Counted from the stretch's first letter, positions 25,821 through 35,850 are shown. The stretch: 64,000 bases of DNA from Bacteroidales bacterium (GCA_024398105.1 JAKSJP010000010.1:1-64000), one strand, 5' to 3'. Translations and numbers: made by a program. The notes: generated from the sequence alone by a model not told the origin.

Positions 25821-27021
25821 TCCTGTCTATTATCGAATTAGCGGCAACATAGCCTGTCGTCCATGCGGCCTGCAGATTGAAACCACCTGTGATCGCGTCG
25901 ATGTCGAGCACTTCGCCGGCGAAATAAAGTCCGGGATATCGTTTCGATTCCATGGTACCCTGATTCACCTCCTGGAGACTTACTCCACCGCAGGTCACGA
26001 ACTCATCCTTGAACTTTGTCTTTCCGCAGACCTGATAGCTGTCGTTGATGAGAGTGTTGCAGAACTTGTTCAGTCCGGTCTTGCCGACTTCGCCCCAGCG
26101 GATGTCAGTTCTCAGACCGCTCTTCGCGACAAGGTAGCTCCAGAGTCTCGACGGTATCTCGTCGGGGTGCACAGAGGTCACCAGCTTCTTCTCATTTCCT
26201 TTCACCAGCTTGCTCAGAAGCGTCCTTGCATCCTCTTCGCTGCCGTTGATCCAGTTGACCAGAAGCGGTGTCCTGTACTGCTGGAGAGCCAGATGACGCG
26301 CTGCGTATGAGGACAGCTTGAGAATTGCAGGACCGCTCATTCCCCAGTCTGTGATGAGGAGCGGACCATGGGCCTTGAACTTCGTGCCAGGAAGGGACGC
26401 GGTCGCCTCGACCACGGTCCCCATCATCTCCGTGACGGGATCGTCGATGGTGAAAGTGAAAAGGGAAGGGAGCGACTCGACCATCTCGATCCCAAGGTCC
26501 TTGAGGAAGGAAGCGTTTCCGCTTCGTGGGTATCCGCCTGCCGTCACGACTACAATGTCGGCCTCCGCTTTCTTCCCGTCTCCGTACTCGAGGATGAAAC
26601 GTTCCTCTTTCCTGATGGAACTGATCCTTGTACCGAGATGTATGTTGCATCCTAGGCAGCCTCGCAGAAGAGTGCGTACGATCTCCATTGCATCCTGCGA
26701 ACAGGGGAATATGCAGAAGTCGTCCTGTCTGACCAGGCGCACACCTTCGGCTTCGAACCATCGCTGGCAGCTGTCATGGTCAAAGACCTTGAAAAGCCTT
26801 CTGATCAGGCGGTGCCCCCTTGGATAAGCCTCGGAAAGGTCTCCGATGCCTTCGAAGGTGTTCGTAAGGTTGCATCGTCCTCCACCGGTCACGGCGACTT
26901 TCGCAAGTGCCTTCGGACCAGCCTCATAGATGTCTATGACAGCATCCGGGAGAGCCCTTCTGAGCTGTGTGGCACAGAATGTTCCGGCAGCTCCGGCACC
27001 TATGATCGCAATTTTTTTCAT
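25813..27021 (-). CDS. HI0933/YhiN family FAD-dependent oxidoreductase
   Basis: 402 residues. N-terminal Rossmann FAD motif (IIGAGAAGTFCATQL), the family signature KVAVTGGGRCNLTN, and the C-terminal GLYFAGEVLDIDAITGGFNLQAAWTTG, which contacts FAD. The physiological reaction of this family is not established. The gene precedes and overlaps the Fur-family gene. It is divergent from the UvrD-like helicase with 73 nt between them. Confidence 0.88.
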   Translation of the reverse strand: MKKIAIIGAGAAGTFCATQLRRALPDAVIDIYEAGPKALAKVAVTGGGRCNLTNTFEGIGDLSEAYPRGHRLIRRLFKVFDHDSCQRWFEAEGVRLVRQDDFCIFPCSQDAMEIVRTLLRGCLGCNIHLGTRISSIRKEERFILEYGDGKKAEADIVVVTAGGYPRSGNASFLKDLGIEMVESLPSLFTFTIDDPVTEMMGTVVEATASLPGTKFKAHGPLLITDWGMSGPAILKLSSYAARHLALQQYRTPLLVNWINGSEEDARTLLSKLVKGNEKKLVTSVHPDEIPSRLWSYLVAKSGLRTDIRWGEVGKTGLNKFCNTLINDSYQVCGKTKFKDEFVTCGGVSLQEVNQGTMESKRYPGLYFAGEVLDIDAITGGFNLQAAWTTGYVAANSIIDRND

Positions 27022-27094
27022 ACGCTTGTAAAATTACCAAAATTTGCGCGTTACTTTTCGTATATTGCAGAATATTTTGACAACGTAGGGGAAA

Positions 27095-29275
27095 ATGGAT
27101 CTGAGGACATTGAATGAAAGGCAGCGACAGGCTGTCGAGGCAACGGAAGGACGTATCAGGGTGGTCGCAGGAGCGGGCTCCGGAAAGACACGCGCCCTTG
27201 CTTACCGCTATGCCTATATCGTCAATGAGATCGGTATCGATCCTGCGAACATGCTCTGCCTTACTTTCACCAACAAGGCGGCGCAGGAGATGAAGTCCCG
27301 TATCAGCCAGCTCGTGCCTCCGGGATATACCAATGACTTTGTCTGTACGATCCATGGCTTCTGTGTGCGTTTCCTCAGACAGGAGATCTTCCGCATCGGA
27401 TATCCGAGGAATTTCCAGATACTTGATGAGGAGGACATGAAATCCCTGGCCCGTCAGGTCCTGACGGAGAACAACGCCGAACGCTCGGTAAAGACAGTCA
27501 GGGACCTGCTGGATGCCCTGGCAGGAGTAAAGAAAGACGGCTATATAGAGAATTACATAGTCGGCACCAATGCGGTCGGCGACAGACGTTCCCTTTCCCA
27601 GCCGGTCCAGCTGCTCTTCAAGGAAAAGGACAAGCTGGCTCTGGACTATGACGACCTTATAGCCTTCACCCGCCATATCCTCCACGCCTTCCCTGAGGTA
27701 AGGGAGAACTGGCAGGAAAAGATGAACTATGTGATGGTCGATGAGGCCCAGGACTGCAACGCTGCGGAATGGGATATCATAGAGACCCTCAGCGCAATTT
27801 GCGGCAACCTTTTCATAGTGGGAGACCCTGACCAGTCGATCTACGAGTGGAGGGGAGCGAAGCCTGATGTCTTCGTAAGCTTCCAGGCAGACCAGACCAT
27901 AGTCCTGGACGAGAACTACCGCTCTACTCCGCTTATCCTCGACGTCGCGAATTCGATCATCGTCAACAACCGCAACAGGATTGAGAAGACGATGTTCACC
28001 AAGCGTACAGGCGGTGACTCGATCATCCATTTCCATGCGAAGGATGAGAAGCAGGAGGCTCAGTGGATATGCCAGGAGATACTGAAGAAGGTCGCATCCG
28101 GCTCAGTGTTCTCGGATTTCGCCGTGCTTTTCAGGGCGTCGCATCTCTCACGCTTCATAGAGCAGGCTCTGATCAAGGCGAACATCCCATATATCATGTG
28201 GGGCGGCGTGCGTTTCTTCGAAAGGGCCGAAGTGAAGGACTGTATCAGCTATCTGAGACTTGTCGCAGGAGATGATGACCTTGCTTTTGAGCGCATAATA
28301 AACACACCTTCCCGCAAGGTAGGAAAGGTCACGCTTGAACTTGTATCGGCCTATGCAGACGCAGAGGGAACATCTCTCTATCAGGCGCTCAGGAACCATG
28401 TCGACGAGCCGAAGCTCAACAGACCTGCCATCCATGATTTCATCTCTGTCATAGAAGAATGCAGGAACAGGGTGGATTCGGCACCGGTCTCAGTCATGCT
28501 TGAATACATACTCGAGAAGACCGGGCTCAAGAAGGAATACCGCGACGACAATGACGAGCAGAGGCTTGAGAACATCACCGAGCTCCTGAATTCGATCAAG
28601 TCATACGAGCAGGACAGATATGAGGAACCGGCGACTCTTGAGGAGTACCTTCAGGACATCGCACTGTATACCAATGCGGACTACCGCAAGGAGACCAACA
28701 AGGTCAAGCTCATGACCGTCCACCAGTCGAAGGGACTTGAGTTCCCGTTCGTGTTCATCATCGGACTGAGCGACGGAATCTTCCCGAATGCCAGGAGCAT
28801 ACGCGAGCGCAAGGCCTCGGCTCTGGAGGAAGAGCGCAGGCTTATGTACGTAGCTTCGACCAGGGCGGAGAAATGTCTGTTCCTGACAGAATCGGAAGGC
28901 TACAATGCCCAGGCCCGTCAGGACAAGCTGCCGTCACGTTTCATCGCCGAGATAAAGAGAGACCTCTTCGTGACCGAAGGCGACATGGACGAGGCCCTCT
29001 GGCAGAGACTGCGCAACCAGCTCGCTGCGGAATATATAGACGATGACGAGGAGGAAGACCTTCCTGAGCCGGACTCCGGAAAGATCGCCAAGGTTGTGCC
29101 GGGTACCATGGTCGAGCACCGTGTGTTCGGAAAAGGTACGGTCATGGCAATTGACGACTCCGGTTCATGCAAGGTGAAATTCGATACCGGCGTCATAAGA
29201 TTCCTCAGGAAAGATGTACTGACGGTCGTATTGACGGTCGCAGTCCAGACTACAGGGAAACGTGTACTTAACTAG
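27095..29275 (+). CDS. UvrD/PcrA-type ATP-dependent DNA helicase
   Basis: 726 residues. SF1A helicase with all expected motifs: Q-motif NERQRQAVEA, Walker A GAGSGKTRAL, Ia LTFTNKAAQEMKSR, II VDEAQDCN, III GDPDQSIYEWRGA, IV DENYRSTP, V VKLMTVHQSKGLEFPFVFI, VI RRLMYVASTRAEK. The C-terminus (KVVPGTMVEHRVFGKGTVMAID) is the Tudor-like domain that docks PcrA/UvrD to RNA polymerase. It acts in nucleotide excision or mismatch repair and in clearing DNA-bound proteins. The usual family length is about 720-760. Confidence 0.93.
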   Translation: MDLRTLNERQRQAVEATEGRIRVVAGAGSGKTRALAYRYAYIVNEIGIDPANMLCLTFTNKAAQEMKSRISQLVPPGYTNDFVCTIHGFCVRFLRQEIFRIGYPRNFQILDEEDMKSLARQVLTENNAERSVKTVRDLLDALAGVKKDGYIENYIVGTNAVGDRRSLSQPVQLLFKEKDKLALDYDDLIAFTRHILHAFPEVRENWQEKMNYVMVDEAQDCNAAEWDIIETLSAICGNLFIVGDPDQSIYEWRGAKPDVFVSFQADQTIVLDENYRSTPLILDVANSIIVNNRNRIEKTMFTKRTGGDSIIHFHAKDEKQEAQWICQEILKKVASGSVFSDFAVLFRASHLSRFIEQALIKANIPYIMWGGVRFFERAEVKDCISYLRLVAGDDDLAFERIINTPSRKVGKVTLELVSAYADAEGTSLYQALRNHVDEPKLNRPAIHDFISVIEECRNRVDSAPVSVMLEYILEKTGLKKEYRDDNDEQRLENITELLNSIKSYEQDRYEEPATLEEYLQDIALYTNADYRKETNKVKLMTVHQSKGLEFPFVFIIGLSDGIFPNARSIRERKASALEEERRLMYVASTRAEKCLFLTESEGYNAQARQDKLPSRFIAEIKRDLFVTEGDMDEALWQRLRNQLAAEYIDDDEEEDLPEPDSGKIAKVVPGTMVEHRVFGKGTVMAIDDSGSCKVKFDTGVIRFLRKDVLTVVLTVAVQTTGKRVLN

Positions 29276-29300
29276 ATAGACAATCTAAAATACTGATATT

Positions 29301-30059
29301 ATGAAATTTGCAAAATTCTTCATCGGCGGCCTCTGTGCTGCATCAATGATGGCTTGCGGCGGACCGAAGGAGTCTGTCGTAGAGGCGTGGTGGCTTCCTG
29401 ACAGAGACCCGTCAAACAATCCTGTATCTCTCTTCGGCGAAGTCCCTGAGTCAATCGTGGAGGAACTCGGAATCCAGGACGGAATCCCTGCTTCCATGAG
29501 CGCTTATCTCGTCAAGGTAGACGGCATGCCTATCCTTTTTGACACAGGTTTCGGCAACCGCCTCGCAGAAGGTCTTGCTGAGCAGGGTGTTGACGCGGCT
29601 GAGCTCGAGTATATCTACCTCACACATCTCCATGGTGACCACATCGGAGGCCTTATGAAGCCGGATGCATTCCCTAAGGCGACTGTCTATATCTCAAGGC
29701 CTGAGTTTGAGGCATGGAAGAATATGGAGTCAGGCAATACCCAGCAGCTCCAGCTTTTCGAGATGTATGCAGACAGGATCAGCCTCTTCGAGTTCGGTGA
29801 CGTGCTCCCTGGCGGCGTGCTTCCTATGGATGCTAAGGGCCATACCCCTGGTCATACCGTTTTCGAGGTAGGAAACTATCTCATCATCGGTGACCTCATG
29901 CATGGTGCTGCGCTTCAGATGGCATATCCTGAGTATTGCGCAAGCTTCGACATGAACCACGAGGATGCAGTCGCAAGCAGAGTCAAGTATCTCCAGTATG
30001 CAAAGGAGAAGGGCCTGACCCTTGCGGGTATGCACATGCCTGGTTTCGTCGAGCAGTAG
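29301..30059 (+). CDS. Secreted metallo-beta-lactamase-fold hydrolase (lipoprotein)
   Basis: 252 residues. Lipoprotein signal with the lipobox SMMAC (Cys19) followed by GG. The zinc-binding motif HLHGDH (LTHLHGDHIGG) sits near residue 112, followed by PGHT (the next histidine) and GDLMHG. The acyl-homoserine lactonase/quinolone-type MBL subfamily is closest by eye, but the substrate is unknown. It is a stand-alone gene between the helicase and cysE, and is convergent with cysE (3-nt gap). Confidence 0.8.
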   Translation: MKFAKFFIGGLCAASMMACGGPKESVVEAWWLPDRDPSNNPVSLFGEVPESIVEELGIQDGIPASMSAYLVKVDGMPILFDTGFGNRLAEGLAEQGVDAAELEYIYLTHLHGDHIGGLMKPDAFPKATVYISRPEFEAWKNMESGNTQQLQLFEMYADRISLFEFGDVLPGGVLPMDAKGHTPGHTVFEVGNYLIIGDLMHGAALQMAYPEYCASFDMNHEDAVASRVKYLQYAKEKGLTLAGMHMPGFVEQ

Positions 30060-30062
30060 GAA

Positions 30063-30938
30063 CTAGATACCGCCACCATCCTCGAAAGAGGAAATGGTGG
30101 CCCTTCCCTGAAGGACCTTTGAATAAGGAGGCACTGAGGCGGTCTGCCAGATGTTGCCTCCTATTGTCGTATCATGGCCTATGGTGATGCGGCCGAGGAT
30201 GGATGCGTTCGAGTAGACGGTGACATTGTCTTCGAGTATAGGATGGCGCGGCTCGTTGACAGGATTGCCTTCGCTGTCGAACTTGAAACTCTTCGCACCG
30301 AGGGTGACGCCCTGGTAGAGACGTACATGGCTGCCTATGATGCAGGTCTCGCCGATTACGACGCCGGTTCCGTGGTCGATACTGAAATACTCGCCGATAG
30401 TCGCACCCGGATGGATGTCGATACCGGTCTTCGAGTGGCTCATCTCGGTGATGATCCTTGGGATGATAGGAACATGGTAGCCCAGCAGCGCGTGTGCAAG
30501 CCTGTAGTTCGAGATGGCTACCATCGATGGGTAGCAGAGGATCACCTCTCTGTAGCTCTTGGCGGCAGGGTCGCCGTCGAACACTGCCTTTACATCCGTG
30601 CTGAGGATTCTTTTCAGCTCAGGGATGCTGGCAAGAAGCTTCTCGGTGATGCTGTTGGCAAGGGCCTCAGGCTCAATATCGCTGGATTCTGCAGAAGCTT
30701 CCTCGCGGAATGCGATTGCGATCTGCTTCGACATGATCGAGCCGAAGCGAGAAAGGATGTAGGGGAGAGGGTCCTGACGGAAATAGCCGGTGAACACAGC
30801 GGAACGGAACAGTTCCACCGCCTCAGCTATCTCTGAGGTGTCAAGGCTCTCGTCTTCCTGGAGTGGAATGTATTCGTTGTCCTTGGTTATCTCTCCGTAA
30901 AGCTGCATCGACAGCTTGTCCCACATATTGATTGCCAT
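30063..30938 (-). CDS. cysE: Serine O-acetyltransferase
   Basis: 291 residues. An N-terminal helical domain (about 1-150) is followed by a left-handed beta-helix acetyltransferase domain: GIDIHPGATIGEYFSIDHGTGVVIGETCIIGSHVRLYQGVTLGAK, then HPILEDNVTVYSNASILGRITIG. The catalytic Asp-His pair is within SIDHGTG. The reaction is acetyl-CoA plus serine to O-acetylserine, the substrate for CysK encoded next to it on the opposite strand. The longer form with an extended N-terminus is the one often called EpsC/SatA in Bacteroidota. Confidence 0.9.
   Translation of the reverse strand: MAINMWDKLSMQLYGEITKDNEYIPLQEDESLDTSEIAEAVELFRSAVFTGYFRQDPLPYILSRFGSIMSKQIAIAFREEASAESSDIEPEALANSITEKLLASIPELKRILSTDVKAVFDGDPAAKSYREVILCYPSMVAISNYRLAHALLGYHVPIIPRIITEMSHSKTGIDIHPGATIGEYFSIDHGTGVVIGETCIIGSHVRLYQGVTLGAKSFKFDSEGNPVNEPRHPILEDNVTVYSNASILGRITIGHDTTIGGNIWQTASVPPYSKVLQGRATISSFEDGGGI
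30072..30101. other. Hairpin with GAAA tetraloop at a convergent junction
   Basis: GCCACCAT (30072-30079) pairs with ATGGTGGC (30094-30101). Inside it CCTC (30080-30083) pairs with GAGG (30088-30091) around a GAAA loop, leaving a two-base bulge. It lies in the last codons of cysE just past the stop of the hydrolase gene. No T-run follows, so it may protect 3' ends or act as a weak bidirectional terminator. Confidence 0.45.
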
Positions 30939-31033
30939 TGTACGTTCGTTTTTCAGCTGCCGAAAATACAGAAAATCCTTGAATAATCTGCAAATAATCC
31001 GTAGATTTATTTTTACTTAACAAATACATGATT

Positions 31034-31951
31034 ATGGCAAAGATTGCAAAATCAATCCTCGACCTTGTCGGCAGGACCCCGCTCGTTGAACTTGACGTCA
31101 ATGCAAAGGCAAGAGTGATCGTAAAGCTTGAATCCTTCAATCCCGCTGGCAGCGCGAAGGACAGAATCGCTGCTGCGATGGTGGCAGACGCAGAGGCAAA
31201 GGGCATACTCAAGCCTGGCGCGACTATCATTGAACCTACTTCGGGAAATACAGGCGTCGGACTCGCACTCGTCTCAGCAGTAAAGGGTTACCATCTTATC
31301 CTTACCATGCCGGAGACCATGAGCATAGAGCGTCGCAATCTTGTGAAGGCCTATGGTGCCGAGGTGGTGCTGACTTCCGGAAAGGAAGGCATGAAGGGTG
31401 CGATCGCCAAGGCTGATGCCCTCCGCGACGAGATCGAAGGATCGGTCATCCTCCAGCAGTTCGAGAACCTCGCAAACCCTAAGGCCCACTATGAGTCGAC
31501 AGGTATCGAAATCTGGGAAGACACCGACGGTGCAGTCGATATCTTCGTCGCAGGTGTAGGTACAGGCGGTACGGTCTCCGGTGTCGGCAAACGACTCAAG
31601 GAGTACAACCCTGCTGTCAAGGTCGTAGCAGTCGAGCCTGCTTCAAGCCCTGTCCTCTCCGGAGGCCAGCCAGGCGGTCATAAGATCCAGGGTATAGGCG
31701 CAGGATTCGTCCCTGCAACCTTCTCACGCGACGTCGTCGATGAGATCATCACCGTGGCAAACGAGGACGCATTCGTCGCAAGCCGTAACATCGCCCGCAC
31801 CCAGGGTATCCTTGTCGGTATCTCTTCAGGAGCCGCTCTCAAGGCTGCGCTCGAGCTCGCAGAGCGTGAGGAAAACGCAGGAAAGACCATCGTAGTCCTT
31901 CTTCCGGACACAGGCGAACGCTATCTTTCAACTGAATTATTCTCCGAGTAG
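31034..31951 (+). CDS. cysK: Cysteine synthase A (O-acetylserine thiol-lyase)
   Basis: 305 residues from ATG 31034 ([20 protein letters not shown]). PLP-dependent fold type II: the lysine Schiff base is in NPAGSAKDR, the phosphate-binding PTSGNTGVG motif and [15 protein letters not shown] are present, and the C-terminal [14 protein letters not shown] is typical of CysK. It makes cysteine from O-acetylserine and sulfide. It is divergent from cysE, and followed by a probable cysteine desulfidase, so synthesis and breakdown of cysteine sit side by side. A second ATG two codons upstream (31028) is possible. Confidence 0.93.
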   Translation: MAKIAKSILDLVGRTPLVELDVNAKARVIVKLESFNPAGSAKDRIAAAMVADAEAKGILKPGATIIEPTSGNTGVGLALVSAVKGYHLILTMPETMSIERRNLVKAYGAEVVLTSGKEGMKGAIAKADALRDEIEGSVILQQFENLANPKAHYESTGIEIWEDTDGAVDIFVAGVGTGGTVSGVGKRLKEYNPAVKVVAVEPASSPVLSGGQPGGHKIQGIGAGFVPATFSRDVVDEIITVANEDAFVASRNIARTQGILVGISSGAALKAALELAEREENAGKTIVVLLPDTGERYLSTELFSE

Positions 31952-32007
31952 CGGTTATTCTCTGCAAATTGTGTAAATTTAAGCCTTGAAGCAATACCAC
32001 AAGGTTT

Positions 32008-33396
32008 ATGACACAGAGAGAGTCAGAGATAATTGAACTTATACATAAGGAAGTGAAGCCGGCCCTCGGCTGCACAGAACCTATTGCAGTAGCCCTTGCA
32101 GTGACGAAGGCGGTCGAACTGATCCGCAACAATTGCTGCAAGGGTTGCCTTCGCTATAACGGCGACCAGTGGCGTCTGGACACGAATTTCAGGATCATGG
32201 TATATGTCTCCGGAAACATCCTCAAGAACGGAATGGGTGTGGGTATCCCGGGGACAGGAATGGTCGGACTCCATATCGCTGCCGCTCTCGGAGCAGTATG
32301 CGGAAAGACCGAATATGGACTGGAGGTCCTCCACGACCTTGACTACATGTCAATAGAAAGAGCAAAGCAGCTGGTGTCCGAAGGTTATGTCACCGTAGCA
32401 CTGGCCGAGACCGATGCCAAGCTATATGTCAAGGCAGTGGTCGAAGCGTCGTCACATGACAATTTCTGTCCTGACCTTCAGCTCAGAGGATCGAAGGACG
32501 GGAACTGCCATATAGCGAACGCTGTGATCGAAGGCGACCATGACCGTTTCGTCGAGACCGCGCTTGACGACAATATCCTCTTCTCTTCACAGGCAGGAGG
32601 GCAGGGTACCATGAACGAGAAATCTACTCTTGATTATGGGCTGACAGTCAAGGAGATCTGGGATTTTGCAAATACGGTCTCTTTTGACGACATTTCTTTC
32701 ATCCTTGATTCCAGGACTCTCAACAAGGCTCTGGCGAAGGAGGGACTCGAGGGTAATTACGGTCTGAAAGTCGGTAAGACGATATTCGACAAGAAATTCA
32801 AGCCTGTCTTCGGAGAGGATTTCCTTGGCTATGCGATGGCCCAGACCGCGGCTGCGTCGGATGCCAGGATGGCGGGATGCACACTTCCTGCGATGAGCAA
32901 CTCGGGCAGCGGAAACCAGGGCATCACGGTCACCATGCCGGTCATTTCATATTCAGAGAAATACGACGTGTCGGATGAGAGGCTCGCAAGGGCTCTTGTC
33001 CTCAGCCATCTTGTCGCGATCCATATCAAGGGCTATCTCGGCAAGCTGTCCGCATTGTGCGGATGCGTGATCGCGTCGACCGGATCGTCATGCGGACTTG
33101 TCTATCTCGAAGGCGGTGGCTACGATGAGGTCTGCTCTGCGATAAAGAACATGATCGGAAACATAACCGGAATGGTGTGCGACGGTGCGAAGGTCGGCTG
33201 TGCCCTGAAGGTAGCCTCCGGCGTCTCAAGCTCAGTCCAGTCGGCTGTCCTTGCCCTGTCAGGAACCTGCATCTCAGACAATGACGGCATCATTGAGAAA
33301 GATATTGAGAAGACTATACAGAACCTTGGAAAGATCGGATCTGTGGGAATGCAGAGTACGGACCATCTTATTCTTGATATAATGTCTTGTAAATAA
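32008..33396 (+). CDS. cyuA: L-cysteine desulfidase family protein (UPF0597)
   Basis: 462 residues. Serine dehydratase-alpha-like/UPF0597 family: N-terminal HKEVKPALGCTEPIAVALA and the C-terminal cysteine-containing MAGCTLPAMSNSGSGNQGITVTMPV that ligates the iron-sulfur cluster in this family, with AGCVIAST-like and GMVCDGAK motifs following. E. coli CyuA (YhaM) breaks down cysteine to pyruvate, ammonia and sulfide. It lies 56 nt after cysK on the same strand. Some members may act on other amino acids, so the substrate is likely but not proven. Confidence 0.8.
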   Translation: MTQRESEIIELIHKEVKPALGCTEPIAVALAVTKAVELIRNNCCKGCLRYNGDQWRLDTNFRIMVYVSGNILKNGMGVGIPGTGMVGLHIAAALGAVCGKTEYGLEVLHDLDYMSIERAKQLVSEGYVTVALAETDAKLYVKAVVEASSHDNFCPDLQLRGSKDGNCHIANAVIEGDHDRFVETALDDNILFSSQAGGQGTMNEKSTLDYGLTVKEIWDFANTVSFDDISFILDSRTLNKALAKEGLEGNYGLKVGKTIFDKKFKPVFGEDFLGYAMAQTAAASDARMAGCTLPAMSNSGSGNQGITVTMPVISYSEKYDVSDERLARALVLSHLVAIHIKGYLGKLSALCGCVIASTGSSCGLVYLEGGGYDEVCSAIKNMIGNITGMVCDGAKVGCALKVASGVSSSVQSAVLALSGTCISDNDGIIEKDIEKTIQNLGKIGSVGMQSTDHLILDIMSCK

Positions 33397-33416
33397 ATTA
33401 ATTAACATCATATTTT

Positions 33417-35735
33417 ATGTTTAAGAGATTAATGATTTCAATGGCAGCTCTTGCGGTGGCATTCACTGCGTCTGCCCAGAGGAACGGTGCTCCTGTCCAG
33501 CACGCTTCTCCTATCGTGAATCCGGACAACACAGTGACATTCAACCTCAGCGCTCCGAATGCGAAGAGTGTAAAGGTTAATGCTCAGTTCGCTCCTAAGA
33601 CTGACATGGTCAAGGGAGAGGACGGTAACTGGTCGGTGACCCTCGGTCCTGTCGTTCCGGATATCTATCCATACTGCTTCGAGGTTGACGGCATCCAGGT
33701 GATGGACCCTCAGAACCCGGAGTGGTTCCCTAACGAGACATTCAAGAACTCTCTTCTTGACGTAAGAGGCAACAAGACCCCTGACTACGCACTCAACTCA
33801 GTTCCTCATGGAAAGGTTGACTATGTGAACTATTACTCAGAGACCATGGGTCTCCATGGCAACGCAATCATCTACACTCCTCCTACCTACGACCAGAACC
33901 CTGACAAGAGATACCCTGTGTTCTATCTTATCAGCGGCACCACCGATACGGAGGAAGTGTATTTCAAGGTCGGCAAGATGAACCTCATCCTTGACAACCT
34001 TCTCGCAGAAGGCAAGGCCAAGGAGATGATCATCGTGCTTCCTTACGGAAATCCTTCAAAGTATTATCCAGCAGGCACACGTCTCATGGGTGATGTCATG
34101 AGCAAGGACTTCATCAATGACCTCATGCCATATGTCGAGAAGAACTACCGTACCATCGCTGACCGTGACCACAGAGGAATCGGCGGTTTCTCTCGCGGCG
34201 GTAACCAGGGTCTCGGCCTCGGCCTCGCGAACCTTGACAAGTTCTCATACCTCTGCTCATACAGCTCGTTCACAAGCACCACCATCCCTGGTGTCTACGA
34301 CAATGCGGAGGATACCAACAACAAGATCCATCTCTTCTGGCTCGGTGTGGGTACCGATGACTTCCTCTATGGCAATGCGAAGGACTTCATGGACCATCTT
34401 GACCTCAACGGTATCCGCAATGTCAGGGAGTTCACGACCGACAAGCACGGCCATACATGGATGAATGCACGTTACTTCCTCTATAAGACTCTCCCTCTCC
34501 TCTTCAATGAGGAGGCATCTGAGGCATATATGAGCCAGTATAACGCCAAGAAGGCCAAGAAGGCTGTCCTCAAGGAGCAGGCTGCCAAGGAGAAGGCCGC
34601 AAAGGCTGCTGTCAAGGCTCAGGCTGCAGCACCGGCAGGTGACGGTCAGAGGCTTACCCCTCAGGTGATGGCGGCTCTCTTCCCTGCAGGTGTCGTGTCT
34701 CCGGACTACAACAAGGACGGCAGCGTGACATTCCGTGCGCAGGCTCCGAACGCGACTAAGGTCGAGCTCGAGTGCCAGATGTTCGAAGGACGCAAGGAGA
34801 TGACCAAGGACGAGAAGGGCGTATGGTCGATCACTGTGAAGCCTGACCAGCCTGACATCTATCCATACTGCTTCGTTGTCGACGGCACCAAGATCGCTGA
34901 CCCTAACAACATGTTCATCTTCCCTAATGAGGGATTCAAGAACAGCCTTGCCGACGTACGTGGCGCTGCTCCTGACATGCAGGACCTCCAGAACGTACCT
35001 CACGGAAAGGTTGCATATACCTATTATCATTCCAACGCATGCGGATTCGACAGACCTGTAGTCATCTACACTCCTGCCGGATATGATCCGAACGGATCTG
35101 AGAAGTACCCTGTACTCTATCTCATCCATGGAATGACAGATACCTACGAGACCTGGTTCAAGGTAGGTAAGGTCAACAATATCCTTGACAACCTTATCGC
35201 AAAGGGACTCGCGAAGAAGATGATCGTCGTCATGCCATATGCAAACCCATATCCTGAACTCATGCTCCGCGGTCTTGCCGACAGATATGACTCAATGGAC
35301 ACCAAGCTCACCACAAAGGAGTTCACAGAGTCAGTCGTTCCTTTCGTCGAGGCTAACTACAAGGTCCTCACAGATGCAGACAACAGAGCAATCGCGGGCT
35401 TCTCACTCGGCGGACGCCAGACACTCGCTTGCGGTCTCGGAAACCCTGACAAGTTCCATTATGTATGTGCATTCGCACCGGCAATCTTCGGCAACGAGGC
35501 TGTCACCAACTTCCAGGACGGCACATATGCAAAGCCTGAGGCCATCAAGTCCCAGCTCAAGCTCATGTGGCTCAGCACAGGTACATCAGATTTCCTCTAC
35601 CAGGCATCCCTCGGTCTCGACAAGGCTCTTACTGACAATGGCATCGAGCACAGGACCATGTATCCAGGCGGTGGCCATACATGGATGAACTGCCGTGACT
35701 ATATCACAGCCGTGGCCCAGCTCCTCTTCAAGTAA
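33417..35735 (+). CDS. Secreted two-module esterase (Esterase_D / CE1-like, tandem duplication)
   Basis: 772 residues with a signal peptide ending in TASAQ (about residue 21). Two homologous halves (about 22-378 and 405-772) each hold an N-terminal E-set/CBM48-like domain (PDIYPYCFEVDG in the first, PDIYPYCFVVDG in the second) and an alpha/beta-hydrolase of the feruloyl/acetyl-xylan esterase type. Predicted nucleophiles are S259 (GFSRGG) and S663 (GFSLGG), with histidines H346 and H754 (GHTWMN). A Lys/Ala-rich linker (about 375-400) joins them. The first half has LISG where the second has LIHG near the oxyanion hole. It likely removes ester decorations from plant polysaccharides outside the cytoplasm. 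Confidence 0.8.
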   Translation: MFKRLMISMAALAVAFTASAQRNGAPVQHASPIVNPDNTVTFNLSAPNAKSVKVNAQFAPKTDMVKGEDGNWSVTLGPVVPDIYPYCFEVDGIQVMDPQNPEWFPNETFKNSLLDVRGNKTPDYALNSVPHGKVDYVNYYSETMGLHGNAIIYTPPTYDQNPDKRYPVFYLISGTTDTEEVYFKVGKMNLILDNLLAEGKAKEMIIVLPYGNPSKYYPAGTRLMGDVMSKDFINDLMPYVEKNYRTIADRDHRGIGGFSRGGNQGLGLGLANLDKFSYLCSYSSFTSTTIPGVYDNAEDTNNKIHLFWLGVGTDDFLYGNAKDFMDHLDLNGIRNVREFTTDKHGHTWMNARYFLYKTLPLLFNEEASEAYMSQYNAKKAKKAVLKEQAAKEKAAKAAVKAQAAAPAGDGQRLTPQVMAALFPAGVVSPDYNKDGSVTFRAQAPNATKVELECQMFEGRKEMTKDEKGVWSITVKPDQPDIYPYCFVVDGTKIADPNNMFIFPNEGFKNSLADVRGAAPDMQDLQNVPHGKVAYTYYHSNACGFDRPVVIYTPAGYDPNGSEKYPVLYLIHGMTDTYETWFKVGKVNNILDNLIAKGLAKKMIVVMPYANPYPELMLRGLADRYDSMDTKLTTKEFTESVVPFVEANYKVLTDADNRAIAGFSLGGRQTLACGLGNPDKFHYVCAFAPAIFGNEAVTNFQDGTYAKPEAIKSQLKLMWLSTGTSDFLYQASLGLDKALTDNGIEHRTMYPGGGHTWMNCRDYITAVAQLLFK

Positions 35736-35755
35736 TATTCTTACATATTATTAAT

Positions 35756-35790
35756 AAAATCCGGTCCTGAGCGGCCGGATTTTATCGTTT
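35756..35790 (+). terminator. Intrinsic terminator after the double esterase
   Basis: AAAATCCGG (35756-35764) pairs with CCGGATTTT (35775-35783) around a 10-nt loop, followed by ATCGTTT. It ends the cysK-cyuA-esterase direction of transcription before the TonB receptor. Confidence 0.75.
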
Positions 35791-35850
35791 AAGTAGGATT
35801 TTATATATTATTTAAACGATACTATATATTCAAGGCTCAAAAAAAGACAC

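Noticed and set aside
26924-28036. Long minus-strand open frame across the helicase start
   Set aside because: Antisense to the UvrD-like gene, which has complete motifs. The long frame follows from high GC at codon positions.
34257-35129. Minus-strand open frame across the double esterase
   Set aside because: Antisense shadow with no recognisable domain and no promoter or ribosome binding site.
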